Shown here: in pieces, positions 50,058 to 50,210 of the stretch
How the letters are laid out: every line of letters starts with the position of its first letter
Numbering within the stretch: position 1 is the first letter of the stretch
NCBI RefSeq assembly: GCF_007991455.1
Contig: NZ_BJYJ01000017.1
Coordinates: forward strand, 1 to 50,210
DNA from: Chryseobacterium hagamense
Lineage (GTDB): Bacteria > Bacteroidota > Bacteroidia > Flavobacteriales > Weeksellaceae
Reading direction: 5' to 3'
Length of the DNA: 50,210 nt
The notes under the pieces: model-generated
Database searches by the model: none
What the model saw: the letters and a program-made list of their open reading frames with translations, nothing else
What the model was told of the DNA's origin: nothing
Made by a program: the position numbers and the translations under genes

Positions 50058-50140
50058 GCCTGCGTGGTGAAATTGGTAGACACGCCATCTTGAGGGGGTG
50101 GTTTCCTAAGGATGTGCTGGTTCGAGTCCAGTCGCAGGCA
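50058..50140 (+). tRNA. tRNA-Leu (anticodon GAG)
   Basis: 83 nt class II tRNA. The acceptor arms are GCCTGCG (50058-50064) and CGCAGGC (50133-50139). D-loop GGTGAAATTGGTAGACACG. The anticodon stem CCATC/GGTGG encloses TTGAGGG with anticodon GAG. A long variable arm follows, then the T arm CTGGTTCGAGTCCAG. CCA is not encoded. It follows tRNA-Lys after 35 bp and is probably co-transcribed. Confidence 0.95.
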
Positions 50141-50210
50141 CTGCAGAAAATTGAAATAATTGATAGGGATATTAGAAATTTTATTTTATATTTATCACTA
50201 TCTATTGTGG

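Overview
The window looks like chromosome of a member of the Bacteroidota, class Flavobacteriia, most probably Chryseobacterium or a close Weeksellaceae relative. The evidence is the type IX secretion protein PorZ, a cargo protein with a T9SS type B sorting domain, a FecI/FecR/SusC/SusD locus, three POT peptide transporters beside a dipeptidyl peptidase IV, and many flavobacterial promoters (TTG, about 16-21 bp, TAnnTTTG) without Shine-Dalgarno sequences. The genus is inferred from remembered protein similarity; no search was run.

Layout. 1-91 is a heptamer tandem array. 94-4229 carries an M23 peptidase, gpsA and mqo. 4230-10085 has small conserved genes, two GNAT/SDR-type enzymes and a large GH63-type glucosidase, separated by several intergenic repeat families. 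10602-15302 (minus strand) is a tightly coupled operon: a two-gene 5'-nucleotidase, porZ and recO. dapA, a GNAT gene, an AraC-type regulator with a degenerate receiver protein, a candidate noncoding RNA and recG follow. 21026-30387 (minus strand) is devoted to peptide use: a thioredoxin-fold protein, three POT transporters and DPP IV, with a truncated DUF1016 fragment and a dead toxin-antitoxin module in between. 31349-39245 is an ECF sigma/anti-sigma/SusCD locus ending in two glycerophosphodiester phosphodiesterases. The right part holds alpha-glucan phosphorylase, an orphan possible nuclease, a T9SS type B cargo, a DUF1572 protein, mtaB, an FMN glutamate-synthase-like protein, an FKBP-like lipoprotein, an hslR-like S4 protein, aroK, and tRNA-Lys(TTT) and tRNA-Leu(GAG).

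How the genes work together. Two uptake systems stand out. In one, periplasmic DPP IV would release dipeptides for the three proton-coupled POT carriers. In the other, the SusCD pair, probably switched on through FecR and the ECF sigma factor, would import a ligand processed by two exported GDPDs; this points to glycerophosphodiesters rather than a polysaccharide.

The most unusual signals are noncoding. A roughly 350-380 bp element with terminal inverted repeats occurs twice. One copy sits inside a RelE/ParE-type toxin gene, flanked by a perfect 6-bp target duplication; removing it restores the reading frame across the junction. A strong promoter with the same architecture as the tRNA promoter drives an ORF-free 450-nt stretch that ends in a strong terminator. 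A 20-codon hydrophobic ORF sits between its own promoter and terminator in front of the AraC gene. I see no CRISPR array, prophage, defence island or intact transposase.
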